A stretch of 64,000 bases of DNA. Origin: Ypsolopha sequella (lineage: Eukaryota; Arthropoda; Insecta; Lepidoptera; Ypsolophidae). Both the position numbers and the translations under genes were made by a program. The notes beneath the pieces are model-generated. The model had not been told where the DNA came from. It searched no databases and saw only the letters and a list, made by a program, of their open reading frames with translations. Location: assembly GCA_934047225.1 (NCBI GenBank), contig OW203993.1:23388069-23452068 (forward strand). The letters run 5' to 3'. Shown here piece after piece: positions 43,801 through 58,800 of this stretch; the stretch's first letter is position 1; every line of letters begins with the position of its first letter.

Positions 43801-46800
43801 AAAGATCATTGTCAGTTTTTTTCAAAAATGAGTAAATAGTGCCATCTCCTAAAATGTCTCGATAACAATGATTGAGCGAAAACAAAAACTTGAAAAAAAT
43901 AACACAGTCCGCAGAATATCGCTTTTAAAAATAAACCGGACTCAAGAAGCTTAAAAATCTAACTTAAAAAAAGGTCATAACTAGTACAAACTATATAAAA
44001 AACTGTGAATATGGGGTGGTAAAGTTTGCTTTTGAGAAAAAAAAAATGTTAGTACAATAATTAACTGTGATTACAATAAGCCCCCTAAGTAGAGTTCTAA
44101 AATAATAACCTAAGTAAGTTTTTTCTACTTATTTCAAATTTACCTTCTGTTGACTATGATCCCTCTTCCCGCTTACCCTTCATGTGTCACAACACAGCAT
44201 TTGTCACTTACCTGATAATGGTGTTAGAGCCATTCCTCGCAGTGAATTCCCAGACCGTAGCTGGTTCAGGGTTTCCATACTGCAACACACACGGCAGGGT
44301 CACTGAATCACCCGCCTTCACCGACAGGGGGTTGTCTTTGGGAGCTTTGATGTATGGAGGCACTGGGATAAGGTAAGATAAGATCAGTACATAAATGTAT
44401 TTTTAAATTTTATTTTTTGTCTAAAATTGTAAAGCCTTGTTGCACGCCTGCCTCTGTAACTTTCTTGTACTTTCTGTCGGGTTGACTGGGAGAAAATATT
44501 TTCAGCATTAAGGCGCTACAAAAAAAAATTGTCACTTTAAGAACTTGTATATCTACTTCAGTAAATAATGTATTATTTTGATAAAATAATATATTATTTT
44601 TGGATTCTTTTTCTAGGGATTTGTTAAAACAGAAACGCGATTGAATAAATTCGGCTCGATAGAAATATTTACTGAAATGAGGTCTTTTTCGACACCAATT
44701 TTCCTGGTTTGACAATTTAGAATGACATATGGACTGCAATTATATTTTATTAGATGGGTTTTAACATAATCTAGGACATGGTTAAACAAAATTTTGATAG
44801 CAACTTTAGTACAATTCATATTAACAAAAAACCGACTTTTTGCTATTTTTCCACAAATCTGTCCCTCTCGCACTGAGGTTTTTTTTGCATATGGAGTAAC
44901 AGGGACGCTAAAACTTTTACATATCGCCTTAAGTCCATCTGTTGTATATTTAACTGTTGTTTTGTGCAATAAATAATTTAGAAAGAAAGATAAGATAACA
45001 TACAATAAGATAAGATGCCTTTATTCATGAAGGTACGTAGTATTACATTTGATCTTATGGTAAAATGAGCTCTACCCTCTGCCGAAAAGCGTATGAATAT
45101 AAAATTAGTTTACATTACAATTGTGCAAACAGCATGCGTTCACATGGTTGTTAGATATTTAAAGAAAAGGAAATTTTATTTACAGAATAATTAACACGCA
45201 AATTGCTCGGGTGCTCGTAAAGGCCCACTTTTTATGCATCAAAACCGAACAGAAAGTCAATTATTTTGCCCTATGGCTTTATTATTATTATTTTTTGTTT
45301 GCTTACAATGGTTGGCTAACCTGCAGCCTTTCCTGTGTACCATAAATGTTATACTTTTTTTCCACTGTTTAACGGCTCTGGATACAGTCCTTTTGAGCCA
45401 ATTATAATTTAAAGTTCACAAGATTATATTTGTTTTATTTCCTCACACTATGCATTGAAAAAAGGTAGTATGATACACGAGCGTAAGAGCAATAAATTAC
45501 TCGGTTACGTTTAAAACACTCGCTACGCTCGTGTTTTAAATCGTCCTCGTAATTTGTTCCTTTTCACCCTAGTAGCATAAACTACTATTAATATCAAAGA
45601 TAAAAATAACTACAATAAAAAATATCTATGTCACACTATAAAATTAGATTGATGCATCAATAATAAAGTATTTCACTGTGTAATAACATTTTAATTTTAT
45701 TCAAATATCGTTCCAGTTTTTCGGAATTTTATTAAATAATGAGGCCATGCTGGTATTTTAAAAAATCATGAAAAAATATATATAGTTAATTAAACATTAA
45801 GAACAACTTCATTGAAGGAAATTATTTTCGCGTATAAGAAACAGCGAAAATGTTGATCAAAGTCAAGCTGTTTTTAGACTAAAATTAAGTAAAATTTATA
45901 ATTTATTTGAAACCACTAATGTTATTTGTATGGTTCTTGCACTTAAATACAAAAAATACAATAAATTTGAATTTGAAATTTGAAAATGTTTTGAGATTCG
46001 CCAACTAATTTTATTTTTTAACCTTATATATCCGTGACTTTCTTCTAACATTATTAATACTTCATCAACCCGAGGGGGTGTCAGAGGTGTTTTTGGGTAT
46101 GGACCGTGAAATGAGGGTCACTGTCCACACTCGTACACCCACGTTCCACCAACGATTTTCATGTGTGGTGAGTGAGCCCTATCCTCTTTTTTCTAACAGA
46201 TGTCTAATATTACACCTACCATGGCCCAGCGATGGAGCAACGGATCGAAGAGATTTTTTGCATAGAGATAGTTTATGGGCCGAAAAGTGACATCTATAGG
46301 CTACTTTTTATCTCGGGAAAATGCAAACGAAATCAGCGCGTGTAAAGTCGCGGATAAAAGCTAGTAACAAATATTTTATGAATGTTCTCCAAGGAAATTA
46401 ATTAAAATATTAAAATGTGAAACTGCAGCATACCTAAAACATTGACTTTGATGACCTTTTCTGTCCTCCCAATGTCATTTTCGGCTATACAATGGTAGTC
46501 CCCAGAGTCTGTCCACAAGCCCCTGAATCTGAAAATGTTAAACGTTAGACCCTTGCATCAACAAAACATGGGTAGAACGAAATGACTGCCGGCTATCAAA
46601 ACTAATGATACCGCAATCGAATGGTAAGGTAACAAGATACTTATTAAAACTAAAACGGTCCGACCTATGTGACATGGTACTCATGGTAGCTGTCATAACT
46701 GGACACTGCAACCTAAACAAGCACCTTTTCACCACTGGTGGCACAGTAGCATGTGTTCCACTGTCTCTTTTTCTAGAAGGCACCGAGAGGATGCCTTCTA

Positions 46801-49800
46801 GAGTAAGAGACAGTGGAACACATGCTACTCCACTGCTCTGCAACCGAAGATATAAGACGAAAAGCAGGGATCACGACGAGCTCCAACTTCCCTTCACTGG
46901 ACCAGTTTAAGTGTCAGAATGCTGAAGCTGTTCGGCTCTGTTTTAAGGAGCTGTCCTGGCTGGGCTGACTGACCGGGGGGAAGTGCACAATATTCACGAT
47001 TGTAGAGAATCAGTGCAGAACTCATCGCCCCCGCTACGAATTTAGAATTTAGAATTTTTAGACCCTTGTATCCATGTTGCAAACGCTTTAAGATCAAAAT
47101 TGGTTGGTTTGTCATTGACTGCTGAATTCGCTTAGATTAAATTATGTTAAGGTGTGTTAATTCGAAAACCATTTCGAGATTTAGGTTTAATAAGCCGTAT
47201 TTTAGAACTTGTGGTCTAAAAAACCTCATGATGATGAATATTTTTACGAAATAGCTGCAACTTCCATTTGCCTTCGTGTGACGTCACTTGAGAAATGGCT
47301 GTTTAGAAATGTGTCCTTTGCTAATTTGACAGCTGGATAAGAGATGAGTAGACAGACAGAGACAGACAACTTTTTTTTATAAGCAATCACACATCACAAT
47401 CAGTATAATGTCTAAAATTCTCAAGTGACGTCATATCGGACAATTCTTTAAAAAAATCATAAAAAATCGGTTAATTTATGTTACAAAATAATGAAAACCA
47501 CGTAACAAGACATAATTCTCTGAAAAAAAAAAAAAAATTTTAAAAATTAAGCAATGGGAATTGTTTTAGATCCGAGCCTCGTTGCACAGTGTTTAATCGC
47601 ACGCGACGCCACTTAGTTGAATCACAGGTGGGAGGAGCGTGACATACTGTTTAATCGCAAAAAACATCGTGTCATTCTGCTCGCACTTGTAATTCAACTA
47701 AGTGGCATTGCGCGCGATTAAACACTGTGCTACGCTGGCTGGTATCTATATACCTATACAGTTTATGAGCTACATACTTTATCCCCAATTTCAGCACCAT
47801 TGACCTGATAGTTTTTGGACTATGCTACAAACAGACAGACAGGCCAAGGAAAAGGAACTTTTAGATCATAATGATGATAAATAGTCACCTTAGAGTATAA
47901 TCGGCATCAATTTTAAATCGGTTATTGAGCGGCTCAAGGACGCCATTTTGTGTCAACTGCCATGTGACAGAGGCTACTGGGTTAGATTTGACTCGGCATG
48001 GTAGTTCCACTGGTGATCCTTCTATGACTGATAGTAATATATCATCATTGTTGTCGTCTATTAGCGGTGAATCTGTAGCGGGAGATAAAAGAATAGAAAA
48101 AACCGGCCCAGTGCGAGTCGGACTCGCGCACGAAGGGTTCTGTACCATTATCTATAATAATAAAGATCGCGCCAAATTTCTAGTCCGCTCGGAAGTTGCT
48201 CTTCCCAAGAACAGCCCATACATTTTGTTCCTGCTGATGCGAATCGCCCCGTGTTTAGATTGGACTAAAAGTTTGGCGCGATCTGTGCTCGTTAACTTGT
48301 AAAGCCTACTTAACTGTGATAGTTTTCCTTTTAATTTCGTTATGTATACTACTGGCGTGATTTTTTTCACGTCTCCAAATACAACCGTTTTGCCGGCAGG
48401 GGGGGACACTTGACTCTAACAAAAATTAACACTTTTAAGTTTAATATTTCGCAAACGGAACCCTGAATCGAAAAATAGTCCTCTCACACCCCTTATATTT
48501 TTAAATTACCTATCCAACGTCTCCCCACACTAGGGGATAGACGAGAAAAAAAATATCATCCCCAATTTACGTGTAGGGGAGGTACCCTAAAAAAAATCTT
48601 TTTCAAACTTTTACTATACCACTTTATCAGCGTAATGAATATGTATACTCATGCTAAATAACAGCTTTCTAGTACTAGTAGTCTCTAAGCTAAGCCGCGG
48701 ACAGACAGACGGACATGGCGAAACTATAAGGGTTCCTGGTTGTTGACTACGGAACCCTAAAAATGTTGCATAGGATGGATTTGAGGACTGTTACAGAGTT
48801 ATTTAGAAGATTTTATTTTGGAGATGGAATTTAGATGAAAGAGATGAGTTTCCGAAATATCGTTCGCTTTATGGAACAATATTCTCTGTAACCTAGTAAA
48901 TAACCTTCACGCTATCTACTCTTTTAATCCATATGAAATAAAAAATAAACTGACACCCTAGCTTAAGTCTCTAAGTTATGAGGAAACAGAGAATCTTCTT
49001 GTCTCTCCTTTTAAATGCTAAATGTAAATTTTAGTAAACACTTGTTGTTTAATGTTCTTCATAAAAATTTTGACAAACACACACAAGCACCCTCACACAC
49101 CCTACACATGCTCCCTAGTAGTAAATATACGGATCCCAAGACCTTAGTCGTAGGGCTAGGGAAACACACACACTAACATACACCCTCTCCTTACACACAC
49201 ACTCTCATTCTCATCCTTACTCTACACACAGATCCACCCTCTCACATACCCTTGATTTATGTATTTATTATAAGTTAAGTTTACCGCTATGGAATCTGCA
49301 TGCTCCTTTTGTTATTTTTGGTTAGTTTTTGTATTGTATTTTTTTATAAATGAATTGTAATGTGTGCATATTTTAACTCATGCAATGTAAAAACTCTGTA
49401 AGGGAAAAGTATGGCGCCTATAGCACCGGTACATACACACTTGTAGGCGTCAAGGTAATACTATCCTATTATTGTGCAAGTTTTAGACGAATAAAAGCAT
49501 ATTCTATTCTATTCTGTTCTATTCTAAGTAATCTTTAACAGTTTTGACATAATACTCGCTTCGTACAAAAGACTAAAAATACGCTATATAGTTCGAACCT
49601 TTATCTAGGTCTTCCACGCATGTGTTACACGATCAGATAAACTTTGCTCGATAGAAATAATTCACGAACACAGCATGTAAGAAGACCTTTCAAATCATGC
49701 CATTTCCATAATTCCACTCTTTTATTAACGAAACATATCTGGTAATATTGCTCTTTAAATTTTCTAGGTCGACCACGTAAGTGGGTTTTAATAAACATAT

Positions 49801-52800
49801 CCCTTATTTTTAAACAATTTAAAAACCGATAAAAACAACGAAAAAGTACAAAAGTGTGGTTATTTTCTTTACTCCTCACACGTAAAGAAAAAGACAGAGA
49901 GTCACTCTTCTGGGATAAGAGCGCTTTAAGTAAATTGTGGGTCCTGTACATGTCTAGGTACTATTCGGTCAAGCAGTCACGGGGCTCAAGCCTGACTGAT
50001 GAGAAACCACTAAAAAAACATGTAATTTCTGTTTTCTTGCTGATCATCGATTGTAGGTATTGTACTTACATTGCACATTAGCTGTGAAATCCCTGTAGTC
50101 AGTTCCCACAACATTGCTGGCTATACATCTGTAGACACCCTTGTGCTCAGGCTTGACATCAGAAAATCGTAGCCTTCCATCTTGCGCATAAATTTCGTAA
50201 GGGACTTCGTTGAAATAAGATGTTCCATCTGATTGAAACTTCCAGGTTATTTGTGGTGAAGGTTTTCCTTCGGTCACTCTGAAATTAGTTGTTTAAGGGG
50301 CTGCACAATGTTAAAATTCAGTCCTGCTCTAACGCGTTTTGTTTTTTAACTCTCTATCCTGTTCTAATCAGATGCCGCGCACGCAAAACTTCAGTTATTT
50401 TGAAATCGCGGCTCCATTAGGACATTAACCATAATTTCTTTATGTAATAAAGATGGTTTTTTCTAGTTAGTATCTGCGTGTGTTGGTTTCGTTTCAATCG
50501 GTTTTGAAACATGGAAACTGAATCGCTTTTTTCGTGAAATTCATGCTTTTTTAAAAGTAATATAAGTAATAGAAGATTGAAAGTATCTTTATTTATAAAG
50601 TGTAATTAATAATTGTCTTGAGTAAAAAAATACACCATATTTTTTTCAAATTTTTACCATCTACATTGACGGAACTGAAACCAATACAAAACTGATGTTT
50701 AGCATTGTGGAGCCCCTTAATTACAAATATTTGTTTGAGGCATATTTGTCAAATTGTTTTGAAAAACATGTAAGTAGTTTTATATTTTAGTCTCATTAGC
50801 TTGTTTCGAGCTTTGGTACCTTAGTGTGGATCACTTTGTGGAATATTGTAGTTAAGGCGCTCAATTTTCAAGCTTGCTTAGTTTAAGGGTCATAGGTAAT
50901 CTACTCTGCATGTTAACCTAACTTGTAAATAAAGTATTTTTCATTTTGTCATTTTCAATTAACTTTGCGAAAAGTGTTTTTCTCAGTCATTTGAAAAACA
51001 TCTAAATATACCTGCATTCGAGTTCTGTTGTAACTCCTGGTTTCAAATCAATTTCAGATTCTCTTTCAGTTTTATCTACTAATGGAGATTCTGCAAACAC
51101 ACAATTTATTAATATCATAGATCTTTTTAGTAAAATACCGATCAATATGTTTTAATTTATTGTCCTTACCTATTCCAGAAATAGTGATATCTGCAGAAAA
51201 CCTTTTTGTTTCAACTGAGTTTTTTAATTCACACGTATACGTTCCAACGTCATTCAAACCCATGTTCTTGATGACTAAAGCGTGTTCTTCATCTAGTACT
51301 TCTATGTTATCAGTGAATTCAATGGATGTGTCATTATGATACCATTTAATTGTTGCCTCAGGATATGCATTAACTTCACAAAATATTTTATCTTCTTGAG
51401 AGTATTCAATAATTTTGTCTGAAATGGTTTCAATATTAATGTTTCCATCGAATGACAGCAATACTCATTTATTAAAAGCAATATGTAAAAAAAAAAAAAA
51501 ACAAGAACTTTGCAATACATTTAACATGTTATTACTAACTAGAGACTAATAGTACATTGTTCATCGAGGGAAGAAAGGGGAAGATTACGAACGAGGGTGT
51601 AGTTTGAGGCCCGAGGCGACGCCAAGGGCCTCAATACACACGGGTTGGGAATCGCACTTTCTCCCAAGTGATACATAGTGCTTTATACTACACCTGCGAG
51701 GAAATAGTATAATTTTACTTTTAATCAAGATACAATAAAAGAAACCGACTGACTCGCGTGCGATTGTCACTTTTTATTTCAAAAGCAAGTGGCCAGTATC
51801 ATTTTTCGAGTTTTATGTACGAGTTCGCAAAATAATACTGGCCACTTGGCCACTTGCTCATTCTTTAAGTTATTTAAAAAAAAAACAGCACGTTAACAAT
51901 GGATTTGCATATACTTTTTCTGCCCGCTCAAGCACGTTAACAATGAATTTTCATACACTTTTTCCGCCCGCATATTTGTATGACAGTAATGACGTATTTT
52001 CTGCATCGTTTTCCAAAAAGTAAGAAGGTACTTTCCGAGCAGGTGTAGTATAAAATATATTAATAGAAAAAAAAAAAATGCTTTTGCTAGCGAAAGATAC
52101 TTCTTCAAACCTTGGAGGTGTCCCTAGGGTAAGAGACCTACGTTATACAGAAAATCTGTAAAAATATGTTACGATGGCCTGGATATGTCATACCTCAGGA
52201 AATTAGTTTTAGTATTTTGTGCAACTGTTATATAAATGTACACATGTATATGATTTGGGACACGAGTGCTTGTTTACGAAACGAACGATGTGAGTTTCGT
52301 AATAATTTTGCACGAGTGTCCTAATATCTAATTATATTCAATTGCACACATTACTTTATCTACGACCATCAAAAATATTTTCAAGAAAAACGAGAAAAAG
52401 AACACTCGTCATAATACTGTCGTGATTCTCGTCATGATGAAATTAGTATGTAGCTAACCCGAGACTAATTAGAATAAAGGGGCGTGGCTTAAGAATATAA
52501 GACGGACCGTTACTGCTTGCGATTGATTCTCTAGTGGTGCTATAATAAATTTAGCCAATCACAGCGCAGAATTGTGGTGTTATAATGTAATAACATAATG
52601 TACTTATAAAACCGCTTTTGATGTTGTAATTACCTTATGGGAGTAGATAAATTGAGTTTAGTGGAGCATAGTACACAAACGACACGACGCGTGTTAGAGA
52701 TATGGATCTGAACTAAACCATAGACTAAGTAAAGTATTATTAATAGTCTAGCAGTTCTCATACATCAGTTTGTAGCCACAAAAAAGGTGCCAAGTTCTAA

Positions 52801-55800
52801 CAAAATCTAGAAGGCGTTGTTAAATCCTCTAACGAACACGATGCTAAAAAAGACCGATTGGTGACGCTAGTGGCACAGCGATGTCACATAATAATAATTC
52901 CCATTTCGATAACAGATGGCGCTGAAATATTCACTGTTAGTGTTGCCAACTTAGCGCCATCTAGTTTTTCTAAGCAAAGCTATTACAGCCACATGTTTAC
53001 TTGGTAACATTGACAGTTTTCTTGTAGCCAATTGAACAAATTATGCTTATTTGCAATACTTGGCGACACCTAGGTCGTAAGGGCGCATAAAAAATTTGCT
53101 ACGCCTTGATGTAAGGAAGTTGTCGGTCTATATGTAGTAATACGAGTACTTAGTCTTACTTTGTCTATGACTAAACACAACATGATAAATAACATTACCT
53201 TCAGGTTTCTGAATGACATCAAACACAAAGCTCCTATGTACGTAGATGTGGATTATTTGGTGATCCTGTCCATTTGCATTCTTAGCTTCACAATAGTAAG
53301 TTCCATTTATTGTGACATTATTCAAAGTAAAGTAGCTCATGTGTACGGAGGGAATTTCGAGTAGAAAATTCTGTAAAATATATTAATTCTAATTCTTCTA
53401 ATATTGTATTTATGATCTCTATCACATGTGGTAGAGATGATGCCGGGGCTCGATTGTGGATGCAGCACCATCTTACTTGGAGACCCCCTCGAAGTAATTC
53501 GGGGGAGAGTACTAGGACAGCTCACAGGAAAAAACCACGAGGCCCACTATGCCTGGGTTCGATGGATGGCGGTATATCCATCGCTAATAGCCGGGCCTTA
53601 TATGAAACAGACTCGTTACGGGCAGCGGCGTCACTAGTGCGAGGGTTCCGGCACCGCGTTCACCAACCCGCCTGCCCAGCGTGTGTGAGTATGGGCAATT
53701 CTTCCAGGATGACCACCGAGAGTGGCAAAATCCTGGAAAGGCTTATTATGTCCAGCAGTGGATGAACCAGGCTGATAAATGGATGATGGTCTAACACAAG
53801 CAGTCCATATTTTTTACATTTAAATAATAATTTATTGATATTACACTTTTTTGAAGTTCCGTTATTGTATTACACATTGATTAGGTATTGAATTAGTACA
53901 TAATGCAGTTTAACGGATAAGATTAAACCTTACAAGTACAATGGTATCGATTCGGCGCAACACAACTGACAAGACTAACCTTATTTTGAGCGTCCCGTCT
54001 TTGTCTTTTCGATACAGAAAGAAAAGGACCGAACACTTAAATTAAGTTTAGTCTTGTTAATTAAGTCAAGTTGTGTTGCACCGAATCGGTGTTAATATGA
54101 GAAATTATTAATCGGGCGACTAAAAATATAATTAGCGACTTCATCTGTCCGGAATAAATACCAAATCGTGCGACATAAAAAATAGGTGCAACGACGAGTA
54201 AAGTGAGGAGGAGCGTGTTAGATTAACATGTAAGATAAAATAAGGAGCCGAGCGAAGCGGAGTGGAACGAGGTGACGGCCCTAGTGTTATTACTTAAAAT
54301 TAAATTTTCACTAAAATAGAAAGTTTTTCCCCTAAGAATTATTCAACTCAACTCAAAATTGTATTTTCAAGTCGCCGTTTTCAATATTTTTATTTGCCCG
54401 CAGTCTTTCGCCCACTTAGTATTTTAGTACGCTATATTTAGTATTTTTGACACCATAAAATTTTAATTTTTATTCCCTCGTTTAAATACTACCCATAATT
54501 ATACTACATTGAAAAATATTAGCCTTAGTTAATAAGTTATTATTAGATAGGTCATGGAGGAATGAGTAATGAGTTATATTTTAAAAACACTTTATTTTTA
54601 ATATGTGAATAAATATATTTATGCTTTTTACAAGGTTTATTTACTTATTTAGTAAAGTTATTTTATTAATATTAAAACAATAAAAAATATATTTTACAAG
54701 ATTTATTTTGGTCCCTGTATGGGGCCGTCATCAGTCGATTTTAATGTAATAGTTATTATTATAGTAATTAATTTTTTAAACTTTTAAAATGTTTTAGCAT
54801 TATTTAGTTTTGATTTTATTTAAATTTTAGGTACTTAAAGTTTTCTTATTTAACAATTTAATATATTATTATTAATTTTATCTACACTCATATCGTAAAA
54901 TCCTGATAATAATAATAATAAAGGCGTAGGGATGTGACGACCCCATCGCCCTCTGGTACGTCCAGTACGTCCAGTGCAATCAGTCACTGCAGGGCGGTTT
55001 ATGTCGAACTGATGGTGAGTGGCGACACCACGGACCCTACCTCCAGGGGACACTATCACACATGCGCTTACACACACACATACACAGTAACACACCCCCC
55101 GCCTCTGCGCTTGCCTTAACCAGCCGGCCAGAGTGGATATGTCATAACGCCGGAGGCACTAGACTTAAAGGTTTTATTCTGGGCAAAAATGTCTGACAGC
55201 AGTAATACTGAGCAACAAATTGACGAACAATCCAAACGAACCAGCAAAATGTCTGACAGCAGTAATACTCAGCAACAAATTGACGAACAATCAAAACCAA
55301 CCAGCAAAATGTCTGAAAGCAGTAATACTGAGCAACAAATTGACGAACAATCAAAACGAACCAGCAAAATGACTGACAGCAGTAATACTGAGCAACAAAT
55401 TGACGAACAATCAAAACGAACCAGCAAAATGTCTGACAGCAGTAATACTGAGCAACAAATTGACGAACAATCAAAACGAACCAGCAAAATGTCTGACAGC
55501 AGTAATACTGAGCAACAAATTGACGAACAATCAAAACGAACCAGCAAAATGTCTGACAGCAGTAATACTGAGCAACAAATTGACGAACAATCAAAACAAA
55601 CCAGCAAAATGTCTGACAGCAGTAATACTGAGCAACAAATTGACGAACAATCACAACGAACCAGTAAAATGTCTGACAGCAGTAATACTGAGCAACAAAT
55701 TGACGAACAATCAAAACGAACCAGCAAAATGTCTGACAGCAGTAATACTGAGCAACAAATTGACGAACAATCAAAACGAAACAGCAAAATGTCTGACAGC

Positions 55801-58800
55801 AGTAATACTGAGCAACAAATTGACGAACAATCAAAACAAACCAGCAAAATGTCTGACAGCAGTAATACTGAGCAACAAATTGACGAACAATCAAAACGAA
55901 CCAGCAAAATATCTGACAGCAGTAATACTGAGCAACAAATTGACGAACAATCAAAACGAACCAGCAAAATGTCTGACAGCAGTAATACTGAGCAACAAAT
56001 TGACGAACAATCAAAACGAACCAGCAAAATGTCTGACAGCAGTAATACTGAGCAACAAATTGACGAACAATCAAAACGAACCAGCAAAATGTCTGACAGC
56101 AGTAATACTGAGCAACAAATTGACGAACAATCAAAACGAACCAGCAAAATGTCTGACAGCAGTAATACTGAGCAACAAATTGACGAACAATCAAAACAAA
56201 CCAGCAAAATGTCTGACAGCAGTAATACTGAGCAACAAATTGACGAACAATCAAAACGAACCAGTAAAATGTCTGACAGCAGTAATACTGAGCAACAAAT
56301 TGACGAACAATCAAAACGAACCAGCAAAATGTCTGACAGCAGTAATACTGAGCAACAAATTGACGAACAATCAAAACGAACCAGCAAAATGTCTGACAGC
56401 AGTAATACTGAGCAACAAATTGACGAACAATCAAAACGAACCAGCAAAATGTCTGACAGCAGTAATACTGAGCAACAAATTCACGAACAATCAAAACGAA
56501 CCAGCAAAATGTCTGACAGCAGTAATACTGAGCAACAAATTGACAAAACGAACCAGCAAAATAAATAAAAGCTTACGACAAATGTTATAAGATCTTATGG
56601 ATTGGAAAATAGATAGGTAACCTATTGCATGAGTGTAGATAAAGTAGTGTATAAAACTACACATAACTTGTTATTAAAACACTCGTGTATACAATTAACA
56701 AACTGTAATTAACCCTTGTGCTTTGATAACATCTTTCTTTATGTGCTAGTTTCTAAAACTACTATTATACATTTTCAATGTTTTTAGGGTTCCGTAGTAC
56801 CTAAAAGGTACAAAAAGAACCTTTATGGTGAGACTCCGTCCGTCCGTCCATCCATATGTCACAACCTCATAACTTAAGCACCGTTAAAGATAAAGACATG
56901 AAGTTTTGCACAAAAATAGCATTAATTTCTCCACATATCATGTTGTAAAAAAATATGAAAAATTTTTAATTGTTCAAAATATTTCCAAAACAAAAGTGAC
57001 AAAAATAAAAAATATTATCCTAAAAATACAATATGGGTATCAAATTGTAGATTTTTAAAAGTTATTTATATAAATATATACTTACTTGTACTATATTTGC
57101 TGGCACTGTTTTCGAGAAATCTTTAAAAACCACAAAAATGTGTATGTCCCCCCCCCCTTATCTCCGAAACTGGTAGACCGAAAAATATCGATTATATTAT
57201 AGATCGTAACTGACCAATTACAGGAAAACTATAGCGATTTAAAAAAGTTGAGCAAAAATGAGAAATATAAAAAAGAAGTAAAATAAATTAAAAAAATATT
57301 TTATAAAAATACAACATGGGTATCAAATTGTAGGTATTAAAAAGTTGATAATAAAAATATATAGTTTGGCTATATTTAATTCCATCTATTTCGAGAAATC
57401 ATCGAAAAACAATAAAAAATGTATGTCCCCCTCCTTATCTCCAAAACTGGTGGACCGAAAAATATGAAAAAAATCATGGTACAGATTACAGAAAAAATAA
57501 AGCGGTTCAGAAGTTCACAAAAAAAATACAAATTTTTATCATCTACAATACGGAACCCTAGGTATGCGAGTCTGACTCGCATGTCCGGTTTCGTTTGTTT
57601 TTATAATAGTCATACATATAGTCAGTCATAAAAATATGAACAAATAAAATCACCAACTGCGGTTGACAAGTTCAAAGTAGAGAGTTAAAATTACATGGTT
57701 CTTAGTTAGATAAAAATTAACTCGATAGAAAATTAACGAAATCTATCTTAAAAATAAGATTCTAAATCCTAACTTACATATTAATAGGTTTTCCAATGTA
57801 TTTTCTATAATGATATGAATAATATGAAAGTACTGAGCATACATATAAAAAATAATTTTAATAATATAGGAGATAACTCTGGTTTCTCTCAGTTCTAATT
57901 TTCCGATATCTCTTTTTTACCTACTTGTCATACATTGCAATGACAAATGTTCTAGTATTGGGACAGCCCGATCAATACATACCTTCCAATAGCAGCCGGA
58001 TATACCCTTCACGACACTCCACGTTTCAAAGGCACTCTTCTTTCTGCGGGAGATGCACTTTCACCTATCTCAGAGGGGGTCACCTTATGTCAATCAGCTC
58101 AGGACAACAAAGGATCAACTGTACCAAACCTCGGAGTCTTCCTACACAAAGTCGCAAGGTGTCCTATATAAGCAAGTAGTAGGCTAACCAGTAGAGTCCC
58201 GTTTGTCATCCTTCGGGTACGGAACCATAAAATAATGTTGTCAATGTAAACTTACTAGAAAAGCAGCAGTCGTTCGTTTGCTACTAAAACCAGATGTCGC
58301 TACTTGTATATTACATCGCGATATCGTTTGATCTTTCTCAAAATAGATAATCAAACATCTAGGTAACTCGGCAGAGTAATTCCATAAAGTAAGGTAATTT
58401 TTGAAGGATTCCTCCATTAAGAGGATCCTGCTGGCAGATTCAGTGTCGGTAATGAGGGTTCCGTAGTACCTAAAAGGTACAAAACAAAAGGAAACTTTAT
58501 GGTGAGACTCCGTTGTCCGTCCGTCCATCATAAATTTGAAATTGTTCAAAATATTTCCAAAGCAAAAGTGAGAAAAATAAAAAACATTATCCTAAAAAAG
58601 CAATAAAGCCGATTCTGAAGGCTTTAATTTTAGTTTTAGTGCTGTCAAAACTAAATTTTCATCATTGCAAAATTGTTCATAAGTGTTAAGAACAGAAGCT
58701 AAAGTACTTTGGAAAAAATTGAGCCTTGACAGCACTAAAACTAAAATTAAAGCCTTCAGAATCGACTACAATATGGGTATAAATTTTAGATATTAAAACG

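Noticed and set aside
55142..56590. Long proteins in four frames of the minisatellite
   Set aside because: Explained by a stop-free 60-base unit; changes are mostly non-silent.
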